From NCBI RefSeq assembly GCF_000331535.1, contig NZ_AMZN01000084.1, positions 1 to 64,000 on the forward strand: a stretch of DNA of 64,000 bases, read 5' to 3'. Numbering within the stretch: position 1 is the first letter of the stretch; the number at the start of each line of letters is the position of its first letter. The DNA is from Fulvivirga imtechensis AK7. Its GTDB lineage: Bacteria; Bacteroidota; Bacteroidia; Cytophagales; Cyclobacteriaceae. Made by a program: the position numbers and the translations under genes. Positions 26,279 to 35,516 of this stretch are shown in pieces. The notes beneath the pieces were generated by a model, which did no database searches, was not told the origin of the DNA, and saw nothing but the letters and a program-made list of their open reading frames with translations.

Positions 26279-27634
26279 TTAATCGTCATCATCAATTTTT
26301 TCATTTTTTAATACCCTGTATATGGTAGAGTATCCGATATCCAATTCCTTGGCAGCATCTTTAATGTTATTTTCGTGCTTTTTTAGGTATAGCTTGATTA
26401 TTCGTGTTGTATGCTCCCTTAAAGTCATTCCTGATAACGGGGGATCGTACAACTCTTCATTGTTACTGAAGTTGATATCATCTTCTGTGATCTCTCCATT
26501 GTTGGACATCACCGTTGCCAACTCGACAATGGACTTTAGTTCACGGACATTGCCGGGAAAGCTGTAGTTCAGCAGCTTCTTCTGTGCTTTATTGCTCAGC
26601 ACGGGTGGCTCTTGCTTATTTTCCTGACAAAAGCTGGTAATGAAATACTTTGCAAGGATGATAATATCCTTATTACGATTGCGCAAAGGAGGCATATCTA
26701 CTGTGAGTCCAAAGAGCCGGTAGTATAGATCTTCTCTGAATTTCCCTGCTTTTACCTCTTGAAGTAGATTTTTATTGGTGGCTACAATGATGCGGCAGTC
26801 CGTTTTGATGGTTTTATTGCTTCCGATTCTTGTCACCTCTTTTTCCTGAAGCGCACGTAGCAATTTGGCTTGTAGTGTCAGGTCCATTTCACCTATTTCA
26901 TCAAGAAATAAAGTGCCTTTATCCGCTTCTTCAAATTTGCCTATTCTTCTGTAGTTGGCCCCGGTAAAAGCCCCTTTTTCGTGGCCAAAAAGCTCACTTT
27001 CAATCAGGTCTTTTGGTATGGCCGCCACATTAACAGGTACAAAAGGATAGTTTTTTCTGGTTGAGTTATAGTGGATAGCCTTTGCTGCCAGCTCCTTGCC
27101 CGTACCGGTCTCACCTGTTATGATAACGCTGATATTGTTGCCGATAGCTTTTTCCAAAAGGGAAAATACTTTCTTAATGCTGTCACTGCTTCCTATTATA
27201 CTGTTTTCGAAACTGTACTTTTTCTGTACTTCCTTTTGCAGCGTAGCCACCTTTTCCTTTAGGTGCGACTGCTTTCGGATGTTGCTAACGGTGTTAAGTA
27301 GCTTATCTCTGATATCGCGCGATTTTACGATATAATCGTATGCCCCCAGGTTGAGGAGGTTAACAGCGGTCTCTATTTTTTCTTGTTCGGAGATGATGAT
27401 CACCTCAATGGCCGGATTATAATCTTTTATTTTTCGAAGTACCTCCTCACCCTCCATGTCGGGTAAGCGGTAGTCGAGAGTAACAACATCCGGATTTTGG
27501 TCTAACTCATCGAGGAAAGACTTGGCGTTGTCAAATTTTCTGATCTCATAATCAGGATTAAGAGATAAATTGTAAGTGAGCAGTTCCCGATACCACTCGT
27601 CATCCTCGACTACGAAAATGGAAAATTTCGCCAT
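26279..27634 (-). CDS. NtrC-type sigma-54-dependent response regulator
   Basis: 451 residues from ATG at 27634 (a GTG two codons upstream is less likely). Receiver with EDD and Asp54 (VVTLDYRLPD), AAA+ sigma-54 activator domain with GETGTGKE, the sigma-54 contact loop GAFTGA and GTLFLDEIGEM, and a C-terminal Fis-type HTH (NIKDAAKELDIGYSTIYRVL). Phosphorylated protein should drive sigma-54 promoters, possibly of the envelope genes next door. All key motifs are intact. Confidence 0.93.
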   Translation of the reverse strand: MAKFSIFVVEDDEWYRELLTYNLSLNPDYEIRKFDNAKSFLDELDQNPDVVTLDYRLPDMEGEEVLRKIKDYNPAIEVIIISEQEKIETAVNLLNLGAYDYIVKSRDIRDKLLNTVSNIRKQSHLKEKVATLQKEVQKKYSFENSIIGSSDSIKKVFSLLEKAIGNNISVIITGETGTGKELAAKAIHYNSTRKNYPFVPVNVAAIPKDLIESELFGHEKGAFTGANYRRIGKFEEADKGTLFLDEIGEMDLTLQAKLLRALQEKEVTRIGSNKTIKTDCRIIVATNKNLLQEVKAGKFREDLYYRLFGLTVDMPPLRNRNKDIIILAKYFITSFCQENKQEPPVLSNKAQKKLLNYSFPGNVRELKSIVELATVMSNNGEITEDDINFSNNEELYDPPLSGMTLREHTTRIIKLYLKKHENNIKDAAKELDIGYSTIYRVLKNEKIDDDD

Positions 27635-27691
27635 TAACACTATGATTGGTTTCGACCATAAAATTAGACTTTATTATTACAGGTTAAAAAT

Positions 27692-28153
27692 TCACAGCAG
27701 GTCTATATCTGAGTCTGTGATCATTTTTTTTAGATTATCATAAAGCTCGTCATCCTTTTTAAGAAATCCGGAGGCTCCAAATTTCATAAACTCCTCTTCA
27801 AAGTTTTCCCATTCGTGCATTTGCGAAATAATGATCACACGGATGTCCGAATTGTATTTTTTGATCTTCTCTAACACATCATAGCCTGTGAGAGTGATGT
27901 CATTGTTTTCATCCAGGTAAAAATCGAGAATTACAAAATCAGGGTTTGTTGTTATTTTTCTTATGCAATCATTGCCATTGAGGAAACAGCGAGTCTCGAC
28001 CTGTATATTTATCTCTTCTCCTATCCTTTTGATGTACGATTTAACGATATTGTTAAAGTATTCGTCATCATCTACCACGAAAAACTTTAATTTTTTCTCT
28101 TCCTTTACTATTTCCAACTTTAGAGTATCGGGTTGTTTTTTTACTGCTTCCAT
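27692..28153 (-). CDS. Single-domain response regulator
   Basis: 153 residues. A ~20-residue charged extension precedes a receiver domain with DDD (28-30), Asp77 (FVILDFYLDE) and the Lys in FLKKDDE. No output domain. Its ATG shares one base with the TAA of the hybrid kinase upstream (TAATG), so the two are translationally coupled and this is a likely direct phosphorylation partner. Confidence 0.85.
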   Translation of the reverse strand: MEAVKKQPDTLKLEIVKEEKKLKFFVVDDDEYFNNIVKSYIKRIGEEINIQVETRCFLNGNDCIRKITTNPDFVILDFYLDENNDITLTGYDVLEKIKKYNSDIRVIIISQMHEWENFEEEFMKFGASGFLKKDDELYDNLKKMITDSDIDLL

Positions 28154-30789
28154 TACGCAACAGATTTAGGTAAATTCTTTTCGAGCCGGGTTATCTGCGT
28201 TTGTATTTCAGGCTTGACCTCATTGTAAGTGTCTGAAACTCGTTGTAAAAGTTCTTCTACTTTAGTGAGATCTTTTCCATCCTGTGATTCTTTTTCTATT
28301 TCTTTTAAAAGTATCACTAATGACATTAATCCCAGATGACGACACGGTGGGATCATCTTATGGGATTTTAATCGTAGGGTATACCAGTTCCTGGTATGTA
28401 ATCCCTGGTAAATATTTGATAGGTCGACATCAAAGTTTTTGAGGAATATTTTTAGCATATTAATAACAAATCCGGCATCGCCATTGGATAGTTTTTGAAG
28501 GTCATCGAGATTCAATTTATCTTCTATTGGAGCGGCAGTGGCATGCTGCAGTACAGTCCTGTGGTCAGGTACCAGCATTTCGATGAGCTTGGAGTATAGT
28601 TCAATTTGTGTAAAGGGCTTTAATACATACCCATCCATGCCCGCTTTCAGGCATTGATCGGCTTCCTCCCTGGATGCTGCAGCGGTAAGTGCAATGACTG
28701 GTATCCTTTTACCGGCTTTCTTTTCGATACTGCGGATCTTTTCAGTAGCTTCCAGGCCGCTCATTTCCGGCATTTGCACGTCCATAAGTATGAGGTCGTA
28801 TGGCTCGCTTTCGAAGGCTTTTATTGCTTCATGTGCCGAGGTGAAAGTAGTCCCGTCTATTTTCCACTTATTGAAAATGACATTGATCAATTCAAGGTTA
28901 TATTCCTGATCATCCACGGCCATGATCTTTTTGCCCGAAAGCAGATCGTACTGTATCGGCAAAGCCTTTTGCACTTCTTTCAGGTCTTCCTTGCTGCCGA
29001 TTTTGTAGCTAAGCTCAATCAGGAAGGCGGTACCTTTTCCTTCCTCGCTTTCTACGGAAATGGTACCATCATGCATTTCGACTATTTTTTTAACTATAGA
29101 TAACCCCAGTCCTGTACCGCCATATTTACGTGTTGTACTGGAGTCTACCTGGGCGAAGTCATTAAAGATCGAATTGACTTTTGCAGGGGGGATCCCTATG
29201 CCTGTGTCGGCTACTGTCAGTGCTAGCCTTGCTACATCTTTATCTGTTTCCTTTGCTTCCAGCTTAACTTCGATTGCTCCTTTAGAAGTAAATTTGATCG
29301 AGTTACCGATCAGGTTGATCAGTATCTGCTTGAAACGAACGGGGTCGCCAATAACGACTTCTGGTACGCTGTCGCTTATCTCATACCTTATCTCCAGGTG
29401 TTTCTTTTTAAAATGATTTTCAAAAGACTCTATCACCTCATCAATATTTTGGCCGGCAGAGAAGCCAATGGATTCGAGGGAGAGTTTGCCCGACTCCAGC
29501 TTGGCATAATCCAGTATATCATTAATGATCCTCAGCAGGTGATTGCCCGAATGATGGATGCTGCTGAGGTATTTCTTTTGCTCCTGGAGCAGGGGAGTGC
29601 CCTCTAATTGCTCGGTATACCCTATAATGGAGTTGAGAGGGGTCCTGATCTCGTGGCTCATATTGGAAAGGAATTCTTCCTTTACCTTTGCAAGCTTTTC
29701 TGCCTTCTCCTTGGCCTTTCTCAGCTTCTCCTTATTTTTTTGATTTCTGGATATATCATTGAAAATAATGAATAGTAGTACGGCAAAGAAAACCAACGCG
29801 GCAATTAAAGTGATGGTGATTAGGTCAATAGCCCTGTCTGTGGCCTTTTCGGCTGATTCGGCCCTACTAAGAGAGATACTTTTTTCTTTTGCTTCAATCT
29901 CATTAGCCACTTTTTGAATTTTCTGCATCAGCGCATTATCTCTGACGGTAAGCGCCAACTCTTGTTCTTTTACTGCTTTGATGTTTTGTGTGCGCTCCTG
30001 TCCTATTTTAGTGATCATACGGCCAATGTCCCTTGAGCTGAGGTCATTATTGGAGAGTATGGGAGTTTTTGAAGCATTTTTAGCTAATGCCGAGTCGGGC
30101 TGAGACTCCTGTATATGCTCATGAGGCAGATCTTCACCGGATAGTTCTTCCGCCAGATCGGCGGGTTTGTCTTCAGTCGGATCATCAGTGCTGCTTTGAT
30201 CATTGTCGTGGTTTTTGCCGAAAATGCGTTGAAAGATCGATAATTTCTTTTCTTCTCTTTCCGGCTTGGGGATCTCAACTTTTTGTATTCTGTCATATAT
30301 AGATTCCGAGGGGCGGTTTGAGCGGTAAGCAATTGGCTCGGGGATCGAGTCTTTCTGTCTTAATTTGGCAATATTCTCCAATACACGTTCGAAAAGCTCT
30401 TCTGTATCATGATCCTTTTTAATATCAATAAGCTCTTTCAGAGTGCCGTATTTCTGTTCTATAAGCCTCTCCATAGAGTCAATCATTACCAGTTGCTCTC
30501 TGTTCTTTACCAGATCATAGAGCCTGGTCATCTTATTATCGATCGTGGTGATAGATTCATAAAAAGGTGTGAGATTTTCCGATTCACGGGTAATGGTATA
30601 GGTCCTTACGCTGCTTTCAGCATCAGACAGGTCAGTAAGGATATCTTTCAGTACGGTCAATTTTTGATTGGGCTGAGACTCTTCTTTAATAGAAACTATC
30701 AGTTGAGTCAAAGTCATCTGACCGATAAATCCGATAAGGGCCAGCGCGAGGAGGGCAAAAACAAAGGTTAAAATAATTTTACCTTTCAT
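28153..30789 (-). CDS. Hybrid sensor histidine kinase (HisKA-HATPase-REC-Hpt)
   Basis: 878 residues. TM helix 1 (~5-28), a long extracytoplasmic CHASE3-like helical region with an unusual Pro/Asp-rich insert (~165-235), TM helix 2 (~322-345), then HisKA with His379 (MSHEIRTPLN), an HATPase domain (DTGIGIPP, GTGLGLSI), a receiver with Asp670 (LILMDVQMPEM), and an Hpt-like C-terminus with His810 (KSHKM). A full His-Asp-His chain is therefore present, ready to pass phosphate to the three receivers nearby. The stimulus is unknown. Confidence 0.92.
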   Translation of the reverse strand: MKGKIILTFVFALLALALIGFIGQMTLTQLIVSIKEESQPNQKLTVLKDILTDLSDAESSVRTYTITRESENLTPFYESITTIDNKMTRLYDLVKNREQLVMIDSMERLIEQKYGTLKELIDIKKDHDTEELFERVLENIAKLRQKDSIPEPIAYRSNRPSESIYDRIQKVEIPKPEREEKKLSIFQRIFGKNHDNDQSSTDDPTEDKPADLAEELSGEDLPHEHIQESQPDSALAKNASKTPILSNNDLSSRDIGRMITKIGQERTQNIKAVKEQELALTVRDNALMQKIQKVANEIEAKEKSISLSRAESAEKATDRAIDLITITLIAALVFFAVLLFIIFNDISRNQKNKEKLRKAKEKAEKLAKVKEEFLSNMSHEIRTPLNSIIGYTEQLEGTPLLQEQKKYLSSIHHSGNHLLRIINDILDYAKLESGKLSLESIGFSAGQNIDEVIESFENHFKKKHLEIRYEISDSVPEVVIGDPVRFKQILINLIGNSIKFTSKGAIEVKLEAKETDKDVARLALTVADTGIGIPPAKVNSIFNDFAQVDSSTTRKYGGTGLGLSIVKKIVEMHDGTISVESEEGKGTAFLIELSYKIGSKEDLKEVQKALPIQYDLLSGKKIMAVDDQEYNLELINVIFNKWKIDGTTFTSAHEAIKAFESEPYDLILMDVQMPEMSGLEATEKIRSIEKKAGKRIPVIALTAAASREEADQCLKAGMDGYVLKPFTQIELYSKLIEMLVPDHRTVLQHATAAPIEDKLNLDDLQKLSNGDAGFVINMLKIFLKNFDVDLSNIYQGLHTRNWYTLRLKSHKMIPPCRHLGLMSLVILLKEIEKESQDGKDLTKVEELLQRVSDTYNEVKPEIQTQITRLEKNLPKSVA

Positions 30790-31243
30790 ATTCAGTTATA
30801 AAGGTTGATAAATATATAATTAGTGTCTCTAAGAAAACGCCAATGTCTGCGTTATGCTCGTCCCAAAAATGCTCACGTACCCCAGTACGCTCCGCTTTTT
30901 GGCACTTTACAAGCCTTGACCTTAACGTTTCTTAAAGCCACTTAGAGTTTTCTTACAACCACTAATTACTACAACATGTATTCCATCATGTAATACAACG
31001 TAAATTTTGCATTTTACGATCTTTAAATTTCCTTGTAATTTTTCAATTTGATAGAAGGTGTTCAAAATGAAAACGTTAAGCTATAGGAAAATGACCTTGA
31101 GTTGTTGATAAAGAAGATTAGCGCAATAAATGTTCCAGCAAGTCAAAAAGAAGATGAAGAAGGAATAATGGTCATAATGTGGAAGAAAATACACAGTGAG
31201 TCTTTTCTTCCCCGGTGATAGTAGCTGTGGATGACGGAAGAGA
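30790..31243. other. Gene-free stretch with MITE copy
   Basis: Apart from the inverted-repeat element at 30822-30963, I see no gene or clear signal. The kinase promoter must lie within or beyond the element, which ends 33 bp upstream of its start codon. Confidence 0.4.
30822..30963. mobile_element. MITE-like element, copy 1 (142 bp)
   Basis: Ends are AGTGTCTCTAAGAAAAC and, inverted, AGTGGTTGTAAGAAAAC. It is flanked by AATT on both sides (30818-30821, 30964-30967), a likely 4-bp target duplication. The interior has no ORF. Related to the copies at 37634, 40602 and 51490. Confidence 0.75.
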
Positions 31244-31945
31244 TCAGGAGTGTAGGCCACACTCGGTTTTGGCAGTACCAGACCATCTGCCATTGCGACC
31301 ACGTCCTTTTGATGTACAATTGTGGCATCCGATAGATGCGTACCCTTCACTTGTGAGCGGGTGAGCAGGCAGCTCATATATCAGTTGATACAGATCAACA
31401 TCGGATGACGACATATCAATAAGTGGATGAACTTTTATCTGGTTACCCTTTGGCTCAAGTATTTTTATATTTCTCCTGTTTTCATTCTGAAAAGCCATGA
31501 GTCCGGATATCCATACTTTATAGCCACTTTTAATTTCGCTAAGTGGAGCTACCTTGTTGATAAAGCAGCATAGATCCTGGTTGTATTTCCAGGTTTTGTT
31601 TTCGTGGGTGAAGCGATTTTTGTTTGGTTTTGCACTGATATCTACAACATTAAGGTTCAGTTGCCTGGTAAGCTGGTCGCGATACTCAAGTGTTTCTTTA
31701 AAATGGAAAGACGTGTTGATGAAGTGGATGGGATGCCCGGGCTTAACCTGAGACAGCATATGTAGCAACACTACCGATGAGCCTCCGAACGAGGAGGTGA
31801 TAAGGATCTCTTCCGGTTTGAAGTTTTGAAAGATATTTTCCAATCGCTCTTTGGGCGACAGTGACCCAAATTGCTCATTTGCCTCACTGATATCAAAATT
31901 TTGATCAGTCGTTATCTCCCGAAACCAATTCTCTTGTGTGCGCAT
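31244..31945 (-). CDS. cysH: Phosphoadenylyl/adenylyl-sulfate reductase
   Basis: 233 residues. PP-loop-type nucleotide site (ITSSFGGSSVVLLHM), then DLCCFINKVAPL and IGCHNCTSKGRGRNGRW, ending TKTECGLH-like (TAKTECGLHS). The Cys pairs match the [4Fe-4S]-binding APS-type reductase, and the Cys of ECGLH is the catalytic one. It reduces activated sulfate to sulfite, which the sulfite reductase in the same operon converts to sulfide. It is the last gene of the operon and overlaps the siroheme gene by 41 bp. Genes for sulfate activation are not in the window. Confidence 0.9.
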   Translation of the reverse strand: MRTQENWFREITTDQNFDISEANEQFGSLSPKERLENIFQNFKPEEILITSSFGGSSVVLLHMLSQVKPGHPIHFINTSFHFKETLEYRDQLTRQLNLNVVDISAKPNKNRFTHENKTWKYNQDLCCFINKVAPLSEIKSGYKVWISGLMAFQNENRRNIKILEPKGNQIKVHPLIDMSSSDVDLYQLIYELPAHPLTSEGYASIGCHNCTSKGRGRNGRWSGTAKTECGLHS

Positions 31946-32498
31946 TTAATATTTTTACTTTTTCTGAAAAAGAAACTTTTAACTGCCTCCGGATCTTATT
32001 GAGGTTTTCAACCAGCTCATTTGTTTCGTCTGGCAGTATGCTTTCCAGCAACTCTCTAAATCTTTTTGCAAAGGTGGGCGACTGGCCATTGGTGGAAATA
32101 CCAATTTTTACGTGCCCTTTCGTTACTGTAGACCCCAGGTAAAAATCACATAGGTCGGGGGTATCTGCCACATTGGTGAGAATACCCCTCTCACTCGCCT
32201 GGTTGTAAATGATCTCGTTAACAGCCCTGTCTGCTGTTGCTAAAATGACAATCCGTACTTCCGGTTTCAGGTCATCTGTTTGAAAAGGACGTTCAATTAA
32301 CCGTACGTTGGGTACACCGGCTGCTATCTCTCTTATGCCTGCTGATATCTGTGTCCCTACCAATGTTACCAGCGCCCCTGGATCATTTTTCAGCAGGGCA
32401 TTTAACTTTTCCAGCGCTACATTCCCACCACCCACAATAAGAGTGTTCAGCTTGCTGAGTTTGAGAAATACCGGAAATAATTTATTGGTGGTTTCCAT
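31905..32498 (-). CDS. Precorrin-2 dehydrogenase / siroheme synthase N-terminal type
   Basis: 197 residues. NAD-binding start (LIVGGGNVALEKLNAL), then the Met8p/CysG-N layout with TNVADTPDLCDFYLGS and FAKRFRELLE. It converts precorrin-2 to sirohydrochlorin and may insert iron, supplying sirohaem for sulfite reductase. The methyltransferase half of CysG is a separate gene here (cobA), overlapping by 17 bp. Confidence 0.88.
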   Translation of the reverse strand: METTNKLFPVFLKLSKLNTLIVGGGNVALEKLNALLKNDPGALVTLVGTQISAGIREIAAGVPNVRLIERPFQTDDLKPEVRIVILATADRAVNEIIYNQASERGILTNVADTPDLCDFYLGSTVTKGHVKIGISTNGQSPTFAKRFRELLESILPDETNELVENLNKIRRQLKVSFSEKVKILNAHTRELVSGDND

Positions 32499-33237
32499 TA
32501 CTTATGTTTATTGTTTGGTAAACATTCAGATATTCACCTACTGATTCACCCACAACAATAAGTGCGGGAGTTGGTATGTATTCTTTCTGGTCCAGAATGG
32601 TTTCTATGGTGCCATGTACTACCTTTCCTGTAGGCAGAGACCCCTGAGAGATAATTGCAACGGGAGTAGAGGCTTTATCTTGCAACAGATAAAGCTCCAC
32701 GATTTCCCGGAGTTTTCTTAATCCCATGAAAAATACGACCGTAGCTGATGACTGAGCGGCCAGTTTGGCATCATCGGATAATTTTCCGTTAAGGTCAGTG
32801 GCTGTTACCACCCAAAAGCTCTGGTTGATGCCTCTTGTTGTTAAAGGTATACCATAGTAGCCGGGCAGGTTAATGCTCGAGATACCGATAATTGCTTCTG
32901 TAGGGATACCAAAACTTTTTGCATAGTCAATTTCCTCTTTGCCACGTGCAAAAATGAAGGGGTCGCCACCTTTTAGCCTTACTACATGCTTGCCTTTCAG
33001 TGCATGCTCAACGATAAGCTGGTTGATCTCCTCTTGTATGGCGCTGTGTTGCCCGGCTCTTTTACCCACAAATATTTTGGTACAGGTGCTTACGGCATAT
33101 TTCAAAAGCTCTTTATTTACCAGGGCGTCATAAAGTATCACCTCTGCTGAGGCAATAGCATTTGCGCCTTTGATGGTGATCAGGTCAGGGTCACCGGGCC
33201 CTGCACCTACCAGTGTTAATTGTCCGATCTTGCTCAT
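32482..33237 (-). CDS. cobA: Uroporphyrinogen-III C-methyltransferase
   Basis: 251 residues, full length for SUMT. Motifs: VGAGPGDPDLITIKG at the start, VVRLKGGDPFIFARGKEE for SAM/substrate binding, then PLTTRGINQSFWVVTA and VVFFMGLRKL. It makes precorrin-2, the first committed step to sirohaem. Its ATG overlaps the sulfite reductase stop by 4 bp (ATGA). Confidence 0.93.
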   Translation of the reverse strand: MSKIGQLTLVGAGPGDPDLITIKGANAIASAEVILYDALVNKELLKYAVSTCTKIFVGKRAGQHSAIQEEINQLIVEHALKGKHVVRLKGGDPFIFARGKEEIDYAKSFGIPTEAIIGISSINLPGYYGIPLTTRGINQSFWVVTATDLNGKLSDDAKLAAQSSATVVFFMGLRKLREIVELYLLQDKASTPVAIISQGSLPTGKVVHGTIETILDQKEYIPTPALIVVGESVGEYLNVYQTINISNGNHQ

Positions 33238-35354
33238 GCTTTGTAATAATTTGAAATAACTTCTTTTTCGCTTTCCAGCGCCTGAACTGTCCGCAGCGCC
33301 AAAGCCTCCCGAAAGAATGCCCTGGCTTGCTCCAGGTAATCTGTAGCAAAAGCAGGCTCTGGAATGTTCTGATTGATCTGAAGGACTTTTGCTTCGAAAT
33401 CCTGGCCTAAGCCTCCGTCAAAGTGCTTAGCGAAATCTTTGATAATGCCGATATGAGTATTGCACTGTATATCGATACTTAGCAAAAGCGCTTTGGCAGT
33501 AATTACAAACGTGCTATAGCTGTGATAAATAGAGTCTGCATAATAGCCGTTTTCAAGTGCTTCACCTCCATAGTGCAGGCGTTCTTCGGCATCTTGTAAA
33601 ATGGTACCCACCATATCATAGCTTACCCCGGCACATTCTCCCGTACCTATTTCAGGCACAAAAGCTTCCGTTTCTCCCCAGTCCAGGTAGTCGTCACCAC
33701 CCAGGGCAGTAAGGTCTCCTAATGGTTTTAAAAGGTTGTAGAAGTACATTTTGCCCTGTCTCAGGTAGTAGTAGTTGAAATATTCTCCTTCTTCAGAATG
33801 CGCTTCGTAGTCTTTCAGCAAAATTCTTACGGCTTCAGGGATCTTTTTAGTTGGTAACTTGATCACCTTGTCAGCGATAAAGCCACGCCCATACTCATCT
33901 ACACCACCGCCAAGTACCACCTGCAGTGCAGGTATTACGGCTGATCCGTTTTTTATAGAGCTGCCATGAAAGCCAATGTTTGCGATCATATGCTGACCGC
34001 AAGAGTTCATACATCCGCTTATTTTAATGTGTATATCGGAATCTGTGATCAGTGAGTGAAATTCGCTGCTGATCATTCGCTCCAGCTCTTCCGCGATGCC
34101 CGTACTATTGGTTACAGCTAAATTACAGGTGTCTGTGCCCGGACAGGCAGTAATGTCTACAATACTTTCAGAACCAGGCTCTGCAAGGCCCAGGTGGTCA
34201 AGTACATAGAATAGGTAGGGCAGGTTTTCCTTACGGGCAAACTTAAGCAGTAATCCCTGACTTATCGTGATCCGAATATCATCGGCAATGTATCCCTTGG
34301 TAAGGTTAACCAACTCCCGGGCAGTTCCGGCATGGATGTTTCCAAGGGGGAGTCTTATTTTTATGGCGTAGAAACCTTTTTGCTTTTGCTCCAGCACATT
34401 TGTTTGAAGCCATTCCTTGTATTTTTCTTTATTTTTTATGTCCGGTTCAGGCGCTTTTTGTTCTTTTGGTATTTCAACAGGGACCGAACCGGTGTCGATG
34501 TTTAAGGAATGATGCGCATTGGCTTTTTGTTCAATACTTATCAGCTCCATGAATTTTTCCAAACCCAGGCCCCTTTTAGCCTCTACCAGGAATTTCATAC
34601 GTGCTTTATGCCTTTTTTCCCGTTCTCCGTAGCGATCAAATACTCTCAACCCGGTTTCAATAAAAGGAATGATCTTATCCTCGGAAAGGAACTCATAGGC
34701 GGTCTCAGCAATGAACGTCTGAGCGCCCAGCCCCCCGCCAACCACTACTTTAAATCCCCTTTGGCCATCTTTTATTCTTGGAATAAAGCCAAAGTCGTGG
34801 ATGTATGTGAATGCAGCATCTTTATCACTCGAAGAAAAGGCGATCTTGATCTTACGGCCCATTTCCTGATTGATAGGGTTGCGCAGGAAATATTCAAATA
34901 CCGCATGAGCATAAGGGGCTACGTCAAAAGGCTCGTCAGGATCTATACCAGCCAATGGAGAGGCTGTAATATTCCTTACAGTGTTACCGCATGCCTCTTT
35001 TGTAGTGATCCCTTTTTCTTCCAGTTTAGCCCACATCTCAGGAGTATCCTCCAGGTGTACAAAGTGAAGCTGAATATTTTGCCGGGTAGTAGTATGCAGG
35101 TTGCCGTTGGTGTACTCTTCGGAAACGTCCGCGATCCTTGTTAACTGCTCACCGGTAACCTTGCCATAGGGTAGCTTAATTCGGAACATTTGTACTCCCA
35201 ATTGGCGCTGGCCGTATACTCCTCTTGCCAGGCGAAAAGCTTTGAAACGCTCCTCTTGTATCTCTCCTTTTTTGAATTGTGATATCTTTTTTTGCAGTTC
35301 CAGGATGTCCTTTTGGGCTGCTTTTGAGATGTTTTCGTTTAATACTAAGGTCAT
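33234..35354 (-). CDS. Sirohaem-dependent sulfite (nitrite) reductase
   Basis: 706 residues from ATG at 35354; a TTG at 35384 would overlap the terminator region and is unlikely. Two ferredoxin-like/NIR_SIR repeats, with the cluster-sirohaem cysteines in ACPGTDTC and GCMNSCGQH. The last ~150 residues are an extra helical domain (HEPN-like), usual in the Bacteroidota version. The setting with cysH and metZ indicates sulfite rather than nitrite reduction. Expression is probably governed by the Cys leader and terminator just upstream. Confidence 0.92.
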   Translation of the reverse strand: MTLVLNENISKAAQKDILELQKKISQFKKGEIQEERFKAFRLARGVYGQRQLGVQMFRIKLPYGKVTGEQLTRIADVSEEYTNGNLHTTTRQNIQLHFVHLEDTPEMWAKLEEKGITTKEACGNTVRNITASPLAGIDPDEPFDVAPYAHAVFEYFLRNPINQEMGRKIKIAFSSSDKDAAFTYIHDFGFIPRIKDGQRGFKVVVGGGLGAQTFIAETAYEFLSEDKIIPFIETGLRVFDRYGEREKRHKARMKFLVEAKRGLGLEKFMELISIEQKANAHHSLNIDTGSVPVEIPKEQKAPEPDIKNKEKYKEWLQTNVLEQKQKGFYAIKIRLPLGNIHAGTARELVNLTKGYIADDIRITISQGLLLKFARKENLPYLFYVLDHLGLAEPGSESIVDITACPGTDTCNLAVTNSTGIAEELERMISSEFHSLITDSDIHIKISGCMNSCGQHMIANIGFHGSSIKNGSAVIPALQVVLGGGVDEYGRGFIADKVIKLPTKKIPEAVRILLKDYEAHSEEGEYFNYYYLRQGKMYFYNLLKPLGDLTALGGDDYLDWGETEAFVPEIGTGECAGVSYDMVGTILQDAEERLHYGGEALENGYYADSIYHSYSTFVITAKALLLSIDIQCNTHIGIIKDFAKHFDGGLGQDFEAKVLQINQNIPEPAFATDYLEQARAFFREALALRTVQALESEKEVISNYYKA

Positions 35355-35386
35355 ATCACTGTGCGTTTTAATTTTTTTGTTCAAAT

Positions 35387-35426
35387 AAAAAGGCCTCTTC
35401 GTTGGTATCCGGGAAGAGGCCTTTTT
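35387..35426 (-). terminator. Intrinsic terminator (attenuator) before sulfite reductase
   Basis: AAAAAGGCCTCTTC pairs perfectly with GAAGAGGCCTTTTT around a 12-base loop. On the minus strand the stem is followed by TTTTTATTTG. It lies 33 bp upstream of the sulfite reductase ATG and 25 bp downstream of the Cys leader ORF, inside what is otherwise a contiguous operon, which is the arrangement expected of an attenuator. Confidence 0.88.
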
Positions 35427-35450
35427 AAAGTTTATTCCTTCACGGATACA

Positions 35451-35516
35451 TTAATCCCTTATGTGTTGACAACAAAAGCAACACATCCAGATGGCGATAT
35501 CGTTGTTAATCCTCAT
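35451..35516 (-). CDS. Cysteine leader peptide of the sulfite reductase attenuator
   Basis: 21 codons. The ATG (35516-35514) overlaps the metZ TGA in an ATGA arrangement, so translation is coupled to metZ. The peptide contains WMCCFCCQH: Cys codons TGT TGC, then TGT TGT, 4 of 5 consecutive codons. The intrinsic terminator at 35387-35426 follows. I infer ribosome-mediated attenuation: with plentiful Cys-tRNA the ribosome finishes and the terminator forms, with low Cys it stalls and sulfite reductase is transcribed. No competing antiterminator was proven by eye. Confidence 0.75.
   Translation of the reverse strand: MRINNDIAIWMCCFCCQHIRD

Noticed and set aside
28654-29103. 149-codon plus-strand open frame inside the hybrid kinase
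   Set aside because: Antisense shadow of conserved kinase and receiver motifs, with no start context or family resemblance.
34509-35144. 211-codon plus-strand open frame inside sulfite reductase
   Set aside because: Antisense to conserved sulfite reductase sequence and no recognisable domain.
35357-35384. TTG start giving a sulfite reductase extended by 10 residues
   Set aside because: It would start within the tail of the attenuator terminator; ATG at 35354 gives the normal N-terminus.
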